From DSOS01 sp035286585 (GTDB taxonomy: Bacteria > Chloroflexota > Anaerolineae > Anaerolineales > UBA4823): DNA of 5,255 bases. Location: positions 1-5,255 of the forward strand of contig DATEDC010000115.1 in assembly GCA_035286585.1 (NCBI GenBank), written 5' to 3'. The notes under the pieces were generated by a model, which searched no databases, had not been told where the DNA came from, and saw nothing but the letters and a program-made list of their open reading frames with translations. Positions 1 through 5,255 of the stretch are shown piece by piece (the stretch's first letter is position 1; each line of letters opens with the position of its first letter). The position numbers and the translations under genes are program-made.

Positions 1-83
1 GCTCATGTGAAGTCGCTTTGCGAGCCGAAATAATCCGAATAAAATTCTCTCGATCAGGATCCCATTGATAATACACAGTTTAA
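1..83. other. Non-coding left edge, probable leader of an off-window gene
   Basis: I see no convincing gene in this stretch. It lies just downstream of the outward promoter at 84-112, so it is probably the untranslated leader of a leftward gene beyond position 1. A minus-strand ATG at 6-4 is possible but has no Shine-Dalgarno sequence, so I do not call a start there. No intrinsic terminator for fabF is visible between position 159 and the left edge, so fabF transcription may continue leftward. Confidence 0.4.
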
Positions 84-112
84 ATTATATGCACAAATGT
101 ACACAGGGTCAA
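84..112 (-). promoter_or_regulatory. Sigma-70-type promoter firing leftward out of the window
   Basis: On the minus strand, TTGACC (112-107) is followed by a 17-base spacer and TATAAT (89-84). That matches 5 of 6 bases of the -35 consensus and 6 of 6 of the -10 consensus at the optimal spacing. Transcription would start near position 77 and run off the left edge. The promoter lies just past the fabF stop codon, so it would give the next leftward gene its own transcript. The match is read directly from sequence; activity is inferred. Confidence 0.6.
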
Positions 113-158
113 GGGAGAAACTTTGGCATGCCCCTACTGAAGCAGGTCATTAGCACAA

Positions 159-1403
159 TTATCGAAAAGCCCGGAATACGAGCGTGGCGTTATGCCCCCC
201 AAAGCCAAACGAATTGGAGAGGACGACATCCACCTCCGCCTGGCGCGCCGTGAGGGGCACGTAGTCCAGGTCGCACTCCGGGTCAGGGGTATCCAGGTTG
301 ATCGTCGGCGGGAGGCAGCCAGTTCGTATGGCTTGAATGCTGATCACCGCTTCCAAAGCGCCCGCGCCGCCCATCAGATGGCCGGTCATAGATTTGGTGG
401 CGCTTACTGGCACGCGATAGGCCTGCTCGCCCAGAGCGCGCTGGATGGCGCGGGTTTCAGCCGGGTCGCCGATAGGTGTGCCAGTGGCATGGGCGTTGAT
501 ATACGACACTTCCTGTGGGGTAACCTCAGCGCGCTGCATGGCCAACTCCATGCAATGTGCCGCGCCCGCTCCATCATGATCCGGCGCGGTGAGGTGGACA
601 GCGTCGGAGGTAGAGGCATAGCTTAAGATTTCTACTAAGGGTTGCGCACCGCGCCTCATAGCGAATTCCAAATCTTCCAGGATCAGAAGAGCGCCGCCCT
701 CCCCCGCCACAAAGCCATCCCGGTCCGCGTCGAAGGGACGGCTCGCAGCTTCCGGGTTGTCGTTGCGATGTGAAAGGGCACGGATGCAGTCAAAGGCAGC
801 CATGCTGATCGGGGTGATGGCCGCATCGAAGCCACCGGTAAACACGAGGCGGGCGTGGCCGCGCCGGATGGTTTCGTAAGCCAGACCAATCGCATCCGCG
901 CCTGAGGCACAGGCCGCATTCACACCCAGGTTAGGTCCCCGGGCGCCGATGCGCAGGGCAACGTGGACCGACGATGCATCCACAGCAGCGGCCGTCGCAT
1001 GGAAAGGATTTATCCGCCCAGGACCTTTCAGACGCAAATCCTCGAGACCTTGCATGTAGGTCCAAACGCCACCGGCCCCCGATCCAATCATGACGCCAAT
1101 TTCGTAGGCGTCGTATAACTCCACTTTCAGCCGCGATTGAACCAGGGCTTCCTCGAGAGCGGCCATGGCAAACTGGGTAAAGCGGTCCATCCGGCGCGCC
1201 TCACGGGCCGACATATAGTGCAGGGGATCGAAGCCGTGGGCCTCCCCTGCAATGCGCACGTTGAAATCGGTCGTATCATACAGCGTAATTGGGCCAATGC
1301 CCGAGCGGCCAGCGATGAGATTCTGCCACATGGTTGGAGTGTCCAGTCCCACTGGCGAGATAACACCCATGCCGGTCACGACAATGCGCCGCCTGCTCTC
1401 CAT
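159..1403 (-). CDS. fabF: Beta-ketoacyl-ACP synthase II (FabF)
   Basis: A complete 414-residue condensing enzyme, the usual length for FabF. The family performs decarboxylative condensation of malonyl-ACP with an acyl-ACP in the cytoplasmic type II fatty acid cycle. The N-terminus has the family opening VVTGMGVISPVG (residues 8-19). The catalytic triad is present: Cys165 in NAACASG, His305 in NAHATGTPIGD and His342 in TGHLMGGAG, with the conserved Lys337 in SATKSMTGH. The gating loop near the C-terminus is NSFGFGGHN (397-405), where His404 replaces the Thr of E. coli FabF. The ATG at 1403 is preceded by GGAGG (1415-1411) with a 7-base spacer, which fixes the start. It is the last leftward gene in the window, 152 bases after a small coiled-coil gene and a reductase. 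Nothing is missing or truncated. Housekeeping FabF is the simplest reading, but its place beside a geranylgeranyl-reductase-like gene rather than acpP or fabD leaves room for a specialised ketosynthase. The family call is very secure; the exact substrate is not. Confidence 0.95.
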   Translation of the reverse strand: MESRRRIVVTGMGVISPVGLDTPTMWQNLIAGRSGIGPITLYDTTDFNVRIAGEAHGFDPLHYMSAREARRMDRFTQFAMAALEEALVQSRLKVELYDAYEIGVMIGSGAGGVWTYMQGLEDLRLKGPGRINPFHATAAAVDASSVHVALRIGARGPNLGVNAACASGADAIGLAYETIRRGHARLVFTGGFDAAITPISMAAFDCIRALSHRNDNPEAASRPFDADRDGFVAGEGGALLILEDLEFAMRRGAQPLVEILSYASTSDAVHLTAPDHDGAGAAHCMELAMQRAEVTPQEVSYINAHATGTPIGDPAETRAIQRALGEQAYRVPVSATKSMTGHLMGGAGALEAVISIQAIRTGCLPPTINLDTPDPECDLDYVPLTARQAEVDVVLSNSFGFGGHNATLVFRAFR

Positions 1404-1555
1404 GATTATCCCTCCGCCCGATCAATGTTGATACACTCCCATCTGCTTGCCCATCGCCGCCTAGATTTCGAGCGCCCTACCCTTTAGCGTTTTCGTATGG
1501 GCAGCCAAAATACCACTAAAGAAACTCGATATATGATACAACACTTTATCCTGCT
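1404..1555. other. Gap between the coiled-coil gene and fabF, with a wide inverted repeat
   Basis: No open frame longer than about ten codons with a start is seen on the minus strand here. TGCCCAT at 1448-1454 and ATGGGCA at 1497-1503 are perfect 7-base complements, extended by a further GC pair past a one-base bulge, around a 42-base loop. A stem of this size could arise by chance. I found no good -35/-10 pair for fabF, so fabF may rely on read-through from the reductase promoter. The fabF ribosome binding site GGAGG lies at 1415-1411. Confidence 0.35.
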
Positions 1556-1722
1556 TTACGAATCACCCTCCTGGAGATCACCCTGAATGCCAATTTCCAG
1601 CAACCAGCTTTCCAGCCGCTCCACCTCCTGGCTGAGCTCATGAATACGCCGCGACATGGTTTGGATAAGCTGGTACGCCAGGGAGGGGTCCTGATGAATG
1701 CGGCGCCGTTGTCCTCCATCAT
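1556..1722 (-). CDS. Small coiled-coil protein, apparently frameshifted near its start
   Basis: The start and the body of this small gene lie in different frames. The ATG at 1722 overlaps the reductase stop as ATGA, and AGGAGG (1730-1725) precedes it, with ideal 5-base spacing to a second in-frame ATG at 1719. That frame stays open to 1546 but reads as an arginine- and tryptophan-rich peptide with no family character. The frame one base away, from CAA at 1711 to TAA at 1556, gives 51 protein-like residues. Counting from that Gln, hydrophobic residues sit at 12, 16, 19, 23, 26, 30, 33, 37 and 40 (Ala, Ile, Met, Ile, Leu, Val, Leu, Leu, Ile). This unbroken 4-3 heptad pattern is a clear coiled coil, followed by an acidic tail ending in GDS. 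No ATG, GTG or TTG starts this frame before an internal Met at 1657, which lacks a ribosome site. Adding one base near 1712 would join MME to the coil, giving about 55 residues. A real mutation, a sequencing error or a short 33-residue protein are all possible. Function is unknown; coupling to the reductase suggests a partner or regulator. Confidence 0.5.
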
Positions 1723-3101
1723 GACCTCCTGATGAGTGAAGCGCTTAAATGCCAAAGGAAGCGACTCCAAAAAGCGGGATGGAGCAACCTGAGCAAAATA
1801 TCCTTGTATGGGGCGCTGCCGGTAAAGAGATCCCAGGTGATTGAACTCAACCGCTGCTGGGCTGCTGGCTTGTGATGTTCGCTCTCGACCATGCGCAGCA
1901 TCGTCCGTCCGATGATGGGCCAGGGCTTGATCAATTTGTCTACCAACCCAAAGATAATTTTCCCGACGACATTATCGTTTTCTAATCTCTGGCTGGGGCG
2001 ACCGAAATGCTGCCTGAGGTCATCTTCCCCAATGCCCCCGAAAATCACGGACGCGGCGGCAACTTTGGCCGCTCGATAGGCTGCTCCAAGGCCGTCTTTA
2101 TACAATCGAGATATCCCGGCGTCACCCAGAAAAACCATCCGCTCAGCGTAAGGATGAATTGCCCCCGTCAAGTTGATGCGCGGCGCGCAATGACAGGCAA
2201 ACTCTCCGGATTTCCATTCCGCAGGCATGCAGCTCATTACCTGCGGCGTGTCAAGGAAGGTGTCGAATAACTCCTGGCTGAGGTCAGCCCCCAACAGACA
2301 GATGGTCACATAACTGCCTTTAGGCACCACTGCGGCGAAATCCAGTCCGGGCAGGTTGAGCAGAAAGTAATGTATCGTATGCCCAAATGTGCGCTCGATG
2401 ACCGCTTTCCCCAGGTAGTATTCGCGAATAAAAGCTTGAGCCGTACGAGGCGGTTGGTAGCCGATATCTAATGGCTCGAACAGCCTGATTGCGCTGGTAT
2501 TTACCCCGGTGGCCACAGCCAGAAAATCATAGGACTGGTAGTCGCCGCCGCGCGGCTTTAGGCGCAAATTTCCAGCGGTCCGTTCAACCGCTTCAACTCG
2601 CGCCCGAATTAAACGCGCCCCTTTATTCAATGCCTGCTCGAGCAGGAACCCATCGAAGCTGCCCCATTCATTGTCTTTGACGCCCTTCGGACCGGCGCCA
2701 CGATAGACCACCGCGATGCGCTTCTCTAAAAATGGCGTATCCAGGCGTACCTGGCCAACGTCATTATGCAGCATATAAGAATCCATACTGCGTTGGACAA
2801 CCGAGGTGGGCAAGTGTATGCCATCCACCGCGAGCATTTGAATTAAGCTCTCCGAAACAATCCCGGCGCACATATTGCAACCAGGCGGGCCTGCATGTGA
2901 GAAATCACGCGGCTCGTAAATAACGACTTGTAATTCCAGGTCAACCCGCTCAGCCAGAGCCAGTAAATAATAGGCAAACAACGACCCTGCAGGACCACCG
3001 CCCATCACTGCTACCCGCGCCCCATCTTCCAGTTGGAGCCCGGGTAAACTGCTGGAAGATCTGTTTTTCTGAAATGCCGAAGTGAAATCCTGGTTTTTCA
3101 T
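1719..3101 (-). CDS. FAD-dependent oxidoreductase, geranylgeranyl reductase family
   Basis: A complete 460-residue flavoprotein. Known members of this family reduce double bonds of isoprenoid chains on archaeal-type lipids, quinones or chlorophyll side chains, often at the membrane face. The Rossmann fold for FAD is at residues 30-46, with GGGPAGS at 34-40 and the ribose-binding acid at Glu63 (IYEP). The second FAD motif is FLGDAGISRLYKDGLG (324-339). Between them lies GPPGCNMCAG (71-80), where the family often has a cysteine near the active site, and AVATG (195-199) is the usual return to the FAD domain. The C-terminal 90 residues are rich in Trp, Phe, Arg and Lys and look suited to membrane contact; I see no true membrane helix. 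The ATG at 3101 has AGAAGG (3114-3109) 7 bases upstream, and an earlier ATG at 3106 hits a stop at once. The gene has its own promoter and heads the leftward set with the coiled-coil gene and fabF. Its substrate cannot be told from sequence; an isoprenoid or other unsaturated lipid is the best inference. A halogenase-like or hydroxylase flavoprotein is a less likely alternative. Confidence 0.88.
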   Translation of the reverse strand: MKNQDFTSAFQKNRSSSSLPGLQLEDGARVAVMGGGPAGSLFAYYLLALAERVDLELQVVIYEPRDFSHAGPPGCNMCAGIVSESLIQMLAVDGIHLPTSVVQRSMDSYMLHNDVGQVRLDTPFLEKRIAVVYRGAGPKGVKDNEWGSFDGFLLEQALNKGARLIRARVEAVERTAGNLRLKPRGGDYQSYDFLAVATGVNTSAIRLFEPLDIGYQPPRTAQAFIREYYLGKAVIERTFGHTIHYFLLNLPGLDFAAVVPKGSYVTICLLGADLSQELFDTFLDTPQVMSCMPAEWKSGEFACHCAPRINLTGAIHPYAERMVFLGDAGISRLYKDGLGAAYRAAKVAAASVIFGGIGEDDLRQHFGRPSQRLENDNVVGKIIFGLVDKLIKPWPIIGRTMLRMVESEHHKPAAQQRLSSITWDLFTGSAPYKDILLRLLHPAFWSRFLWHLSASLIRRS

Positions 3102-3162
3102 ACCATTACCTTCTTTCTATCTACCGATAACCACCACAGGATAGCCCCCAGGAATTATGGAG

Positions 3163-3192
3163 TTTATAGATATATTTTATAACTTAATTCAA
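3163..3192 (-). promoter_or_regulatory. Promoter of the reductase transcript
   Basis: On the minus strand, TTGAAT (3192-3187) is followed by an 18-base AT-rich spacer and TATAAA (3168-3163). This matches 4 of 6 bases of the -35 consensus and 5 of 6 of the -10 consensus. The start would fall near 3156, leaving a leader of about 55 bases before the reductase ATG at 3101. It is the best leftward match in the divergent region and probably serves the reductase, the coiled-coil gene and perhaps fabF. Confidence 0.5.
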
Positions 3193-3197
3193 AAATG

Positions 3198-3208
3198 TGT
3201 GAATCACA
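3198..3208. promoter_or_regulatory. Short perfect palindrome next to the reductase promoter, possible operator
   Basis: TGTGA-A-TCACA is an 11-base palindrome with a one-base centre. It lies 5 bases upstream of the -35 box of the leftward promoter, between the two divergent genes. The half-sites resemble those of CRP, but CRP sites have six bases between the halves, so this is not a CRP site. An operator for a dimeric regulator is an inference from position and symmetry only. Confidence 0.25.
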
Positions 3209-3276
3209 ATTGAGCCAAATGGGCCTTTTTTTGTGCTCCATACTTACACAATCCAAATGATTTCTTCATAACTTCT

Positions 3277-3313
3277 AAACATGTTTGCAGTATCATGACA
3301 AGCAACTGCAAGC
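3277..3313 (+). repeat. Overlapping palindrome and inverted repeat upstream of the zinc-ribbon gene
   Basis: AAACATGTTT (3277-3286) is a perfect 10-base palindrome. It overlaps GTTTGCAG (3283-3290), which pairs with CTGCAAGC (3306-3313) across a 15-base spacer, with one G-T wobble. The elements lie 64 to 100 bases before the rightward ATG, where an operator or a leader hairpin could sit. Just upstream, CTTACA (3243-3248) and CATAAC (3267-3272) with 18 bases between form a weak rightward promoter candidate, matching 4 of 6 bases in each box. I cannot tell whether the repeat acts as DNA or RNA. Confidence 0.25.
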
Positions 3314-3376
3314 CTATCAGGAATTCCGCAGGCGAAGTCCGAACTGCGTGATTTCTCTATCCCTACGGAGGAAACG

Positions 3377-3826
3377 ATGAGTACAGCGACAAAATGGATC
3401 ATCGGAATTGTGGTCGGGTTGATCCTCCTGACCGTAATCGTTGGTATTGGTTACCTGGCGTTCCATCGCTGGGGAGTACCTGTTTGGGCAATGCGCTCGC
3501 CGGGCATCCATCCGTGGGAAGGCGGGCGTGGTATGCCGTTGCTGCCTTTCCGGGGTTTACCTGCCCAGAGATTTATCGGGTTTTTCCCGCTCAGGTTTCT
3601 TGGCGGCGGTCTGATCTTCACCGGTGCGCTTGTCCTGATCGTGCTTGGAGTCATCTGGCTCGTCCGCAGCCTTGGACGCCCCCAGCCAGGCAGCCCCCTT
3701 GCGGTGCCAACTCCCGCACCTGCTGTACCCCAGCCCGCCGCACAGGCTTGCCCGAACTGCAAGCGCCCGGTCCAGGAAGACTGGTCACACTGCCCTTACT
3801 GTGGCGCAGATCTACCGCAGACGTGA
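3377..3826 (+). CDS. Two-helix membrane protein with C-terminal zinc ribbon
   Basis: A 149-residue protein of unknown function. Residues 1-6 are short and polar, followed by a membrane helix at about 7-29. A loop of about 45 residues, rich in Gly, Pro, Trp and Arg, leads to a second helix at about 75-97. A flexible linker rich in Pro and Ala (about 101-123) then carries a zinc ribbon: Cys125 and Cys128 (CPNC), ten residues, then Cys139 and Cys142 (CPYCG). Such ribbons usually bind structural zinc and often serve as small docking or sensing modules on membrane proteins. With a hairpin topology both ends would be cytoplasmic, which suits a metal-bound ribbon; the orientation is inferred. The ATG at 3377 has GGAGG (3367-3371) five bases upstream, a strong site. 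The gene is transcribed away from the reductase, with no partner before the terminator at 3906-3954, so it is probably a single-gene transcript. I do not recognise a named family. Confidence 0.85.
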   Translation: MSTATKWIIGIVVGLILLTVIVGIGYLAFHRWGVPVWAMRSPGIHPWEGGRGMPLLPFRGLPAQRFIGFFPLRFLGGGLIFTGALVLIVLGVIWLVRSLGRPQPGSPLAVPTPAPAVPQPAAQACPNCKRPVQEDWSHCPYCGADLPQT

Positions 3827-3905
3827 GAGGGGCTGAGGAAACCAGGCGAGCGGGATAGAGGAGCAGGCACTCCAAATTTTCCGAAACAGGTCAAAAGAAT
3901 ATTTC

Positions 3906-3954
3906 GAAAAACTGGAGGTTGGTCAGGAAGCATTCCTGTACCTCCGGTTTTTTT
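3906..3954 (+). terminator. Strong intrinsic terminator after the zinc-ribbon gene
   Basis: AACTGGAGGT (3910-3919) pairs with ACCTCCGGTT (3940-3949) in a 10-base stem with one G-U wobble. Inside it, CAGGAA (3924-3929) pairs with TTCCTG (3933-3938) around a GCA loop, so the hairpin is two stacked stems with small bulges. Seven T residues (3948-3954) follow directly. An A-run at 3907-3911 on the other side could give weak function leftward. It separates the zinc-ribbon gene from the permease. Confidence 0.88.
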
Positions 3955-3988
3955 GATTCACATATGTACTAGCGGGGGGGAAACTTTA

Positions 3989-4016
3989 TGGCATAATTAT
4001 TCTGGGCGAAGTTCGC
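3989..4016 (+). promoter_or_regulatory. Possible extended -10 promoter and palindrome ahead of the permease
   Basis: TGGCATAAT (3989-3997) fits an extended -10 element (TGnTATAAT) with one mismatch. No good -35 box lies 16 to 18 bases upstream, where a run of seven G occurs at 3974-3980. The expected start, near 4004, is next to GCGAA-G-TTCGC (4006-4016), an 11-base perfect palindrome that could be an operator. The terminator just upstream means the permease needs its own promoter, which supports a promoter here, but the match is modest. Confidence 0.3.
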
Positions 4017-4067
4017 AGTCGGTGATGAGCTGACTTGTGCGGACAGGAAGATCATCGGGAAAATCGT

Positions 4068-5255
4068 ATGGCCAAATCAAGCGTGAAAGAATTATTAATT
4101 GGTAAGCCCTTCCCCACCAGCATGGACGTGCTCGAACGGCTGGACAAAGTGCGCGCCCTGGCGGTGTTTGCTTCCGACCCGATCAGCTCTAACGCCTATG
4201 CCACCGAGGCGATCATGAGCGTGCTGGTCTTGTTGGGCAGCCAGGCGCTGCATATCACCTGGCCTATTGGGCTGGCTGTGGCAACCCTGGTGCTGCTGGT
4301 GGTATCCAGCTATGTTCAGACCATCCTGCATTATCCTGATGGCGGCGGCGCTTACACAGTGGCCAATGATAACCTGGGGCGCTTCCCCTCTCTGCTGGCT
4401 GCGGCGGCTTTGCTGACCGATTATATCCTGACGGTGTCCGTATCAGTTTCGGCAGGTGTGCGCGCGATCACCTCGGCCTTTCCCAATACTTTCGAGTTCA
4501 AGGTTCTCATCGCCATCGGCGCGATCATGATCCTGACCTGGATCAACCTGCGCGGCGTGCGGGAGAGCGGCACTGTTTTTGCCATTCCCACCTACGCATT
4601 CGTCGGCGGCGTATGGCTGGTGATACTGCTCGGCCTGGTGCGCTACTGGGGCTGGTTCGGCGCCGCGCCGATCCCGGTTGTAGCAGAGATGGTCGTTCCG
4701 GAGGTCTCGCTGGCTGGCTTCGCCTACGTCTGGCTGATCCTGCGCGCTTTTGCGGCAGGCTGCACGGCTTTGACCGGCATCGAGGCCATCAGCAACGGCA
4801 CACAGGCTTTCCAACCGCCCGAAGCGAAAAACGCCATCAAGACCATGGTGGCGATGGGATGTATCGCCATGTCGCTGTTCCTCGGCATCACCTTCCTGTC
4901 GACGCATATCAACCTGATCCCGGTCGAAGCGGAGAGCATCCTCTCCCAGATGACCCGGCAGGTGGCAGGCACCAGCGTACTGTACTACTGGGTGCAATTC
5001 TTCACCGCCATGATCTTGTTACTGGCGGCCAATACAGCTTATCAAGGCTTTCCGCAGCTAGGTTCTCTCCTGGCACGCGATAACTTTTTGCCTCGTTGGA
5101 TGCAGAATCGCGGTGACCGCCTGGTGTTCAGCGCTGGGATCGGCGTGCTGGCGCTCGTCGCTGCGCTGATCGTTATCTTCTTTCAGGCGAATGAGATCGC
5201 CATGCTGCCGCTCTACGCCGTGGGAGTGATGCTCAGCTTCAGCCTCTCGCAAAGC
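4068..5255 (+). CDS. kimA: KimA/YdaO-type APC-family permease, probable potassium importer (3' end outside window)
   Basis: The first 396 codons of a membrane transporter, open to the last base of the window; family members are about 600 residues. The frame from ATG 4068 has no stop. Motifs in order are SDPISSNAYATE (36-47), YPDGGGAYTVA (89-99), LTDYILTVSVSVSAG (116-130), LRGVRESG (161-168), ALTGIEAISNG (234-244) and PLYAVGVMLSFSLSQS (381-396). These are hallmarks of B. subtilis KimA (formerly YdaO), a proton-coupled potassium importer of the APC superfamily. From memory, the KimA ion-site residues are Asp36, Tyr43, Asp117, Tyr118, Thr121, Ser125, Thr230, Glu233 and Tyr377. Their counterparts here are Asp37, Tyr44, Asp118, Tyr119, Thr122, Ser126, Thr236, Glu239 and Tyr383, all identical. 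About nine or ten membrane helices are visible. The cytoplasmic C-terminal domain lies off the window. The ribosome site is weak (GGGA at 4057-4060, 7 bases before ATG). A TTG at 4035 is in frame but adds an unconvincing extension. Annotation as a generic amino acid permease is the main alternative. Confidence 0.88.
   Translation, partial: MAKSSVKELLIGKPFPTSMDVLERLDKVRALAVFASDPISSNAYATEAIMSVLVLLGSQALHITWPIGLAVATLVLLVVSSYVQTILHYPDGGGAYTVANDNLGRFPSLLAAAALLTDYILTVSVSVSAGVRAITSAFPNTFEFKVLIAIGAIMILTWINLRGVRESGTVFAIPTYAFVGGVWLVILLGLVRYWGWFGAAPIPVVAEMVVPEVSLAGFAYVWLILRAFAAGCTALTGIEAISNGTQAFQPPEAKNAIKTMVAMGCIAMSLFLGITFLSTHINLIPVEAESILSQMTRQVAGTSVLYYWVQFFTAMILLLAANTAYQGFPQLGSLLARDNFLPRWMQNRGDRLVFSAGIGVLALVAALIVIFFQANEIAMLPLYAVGVMLSFSLSQS

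Noticed and set aside
65..93. Plus-strand promoter look-alike TTGATA with TATGCA 17 bases on
   Set aside because: The -10 match is poor and the only downstream gene, fabF, is on the opposite strand.
192..626. Plus-strand open frame of 144 codons
   Set aside because: It is antisense to fabF, which has all catalytic residues and a strong ribosome site.
1546..1770. Minus-strand frame of 74 codons starting inside the reductase end
   Set aside because: Its 5' part is a shadow of the reductase and its 3' part is a low-quality frame; the adjacent frame has the coiled-coil pattern. Only the start region at 1722/1719 is retained.
3198..3208. CRP/FNR-type binding site
   Set aside because: The halves TGTGA and TCACA are one base apart instead of the six needed for CRP.
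3212..3232. GC-containing hairpin followed by seven T (3226-3232), terminator-like on the plus strand
   Set aside because: The stem is only three pairs (GCC 3214-3216 with GGC 3222-3224) and no plus-strand gene ends upstream.
3960..4067. c-di-AMP (ydaO) riboswitch ahead of the KimA-type gene
   Set aside because: The stretch is short and I do not see the conserved G-rich and GAAUC-type segments of that class; a covariance model search would settle it.
4443..4997. Minus-strand open frame of 184 codons rich in His, Arg, Asp and Gln
   Set aside because: It is the antisense shadow of the permease, whose plus-strand frame carries clear family motifs and has no stop.
4613..5083. Plus-strand open frame of 156 codons
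   Set aside because: It is out of frame with the permease and shows no family motif; the real gene uses the frame from 4068.

Overview
The window is ordinary bacterial chromosome with Shine-Dalgarno-led genes on both strands. I found no RNA gene, insertion sequence, CRISPR array or phage sign. The gene families are widespread, so the organism cannot be named from sequence alone. A FabF-type ketosynthase beside a geranylgeranyl-reductase-like flavoprotein, plus a KimA-type permease, would fit an environmental lineage such as Chloroflexota, but that is a weak guess.

Layout, left to right. Positions 1-158 are non-coding and hold a near-consensus sigma-70-type promoter (84-112, minus strand) that points out of the window to a gene not seen here. 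Positions 159-3101 are a leftward gene set: an FAD-dependent reductase of the geranylgeranyl reductase type (3101 to 1719), a small coiled-coil protein whose start overlaps the reductase stop (1722 to 1556, apparently frameshifted), a 152-base gap, and a complete beta-ketoacyl-ACP synthase II, FabF (1403 to 159). Positions 3102-3376 are a divergent promoter region with a good leftward promoter and several short palindromes. Positions 3377-3826 encode, rightward, a two-helix membrane protein with a C-terminal zinc ribbon, followed by a strong intrinsic terminator (3906-3954). From 4068 to the right edge runs the first 396 codons of a KimA/YdaO-type APC permease, probably a potassium importer. 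It is open to the end of the window.

How they may work together: the reductase and FabF suggest a lipid-modifying or lipid-building unit (acyl chain elongation plus saturation of an isoprenoid or similar double bond). The small helical protein is translationally coupled to the reductase. The zinc-ribbon membrane protein and the permease are separate rightward units divided by the terminator. The points most worth a second look are the broken reading frame of the coiled-coil gene, the cysteine-rich motifs of the reductase, and the outward promoter at the left edge.
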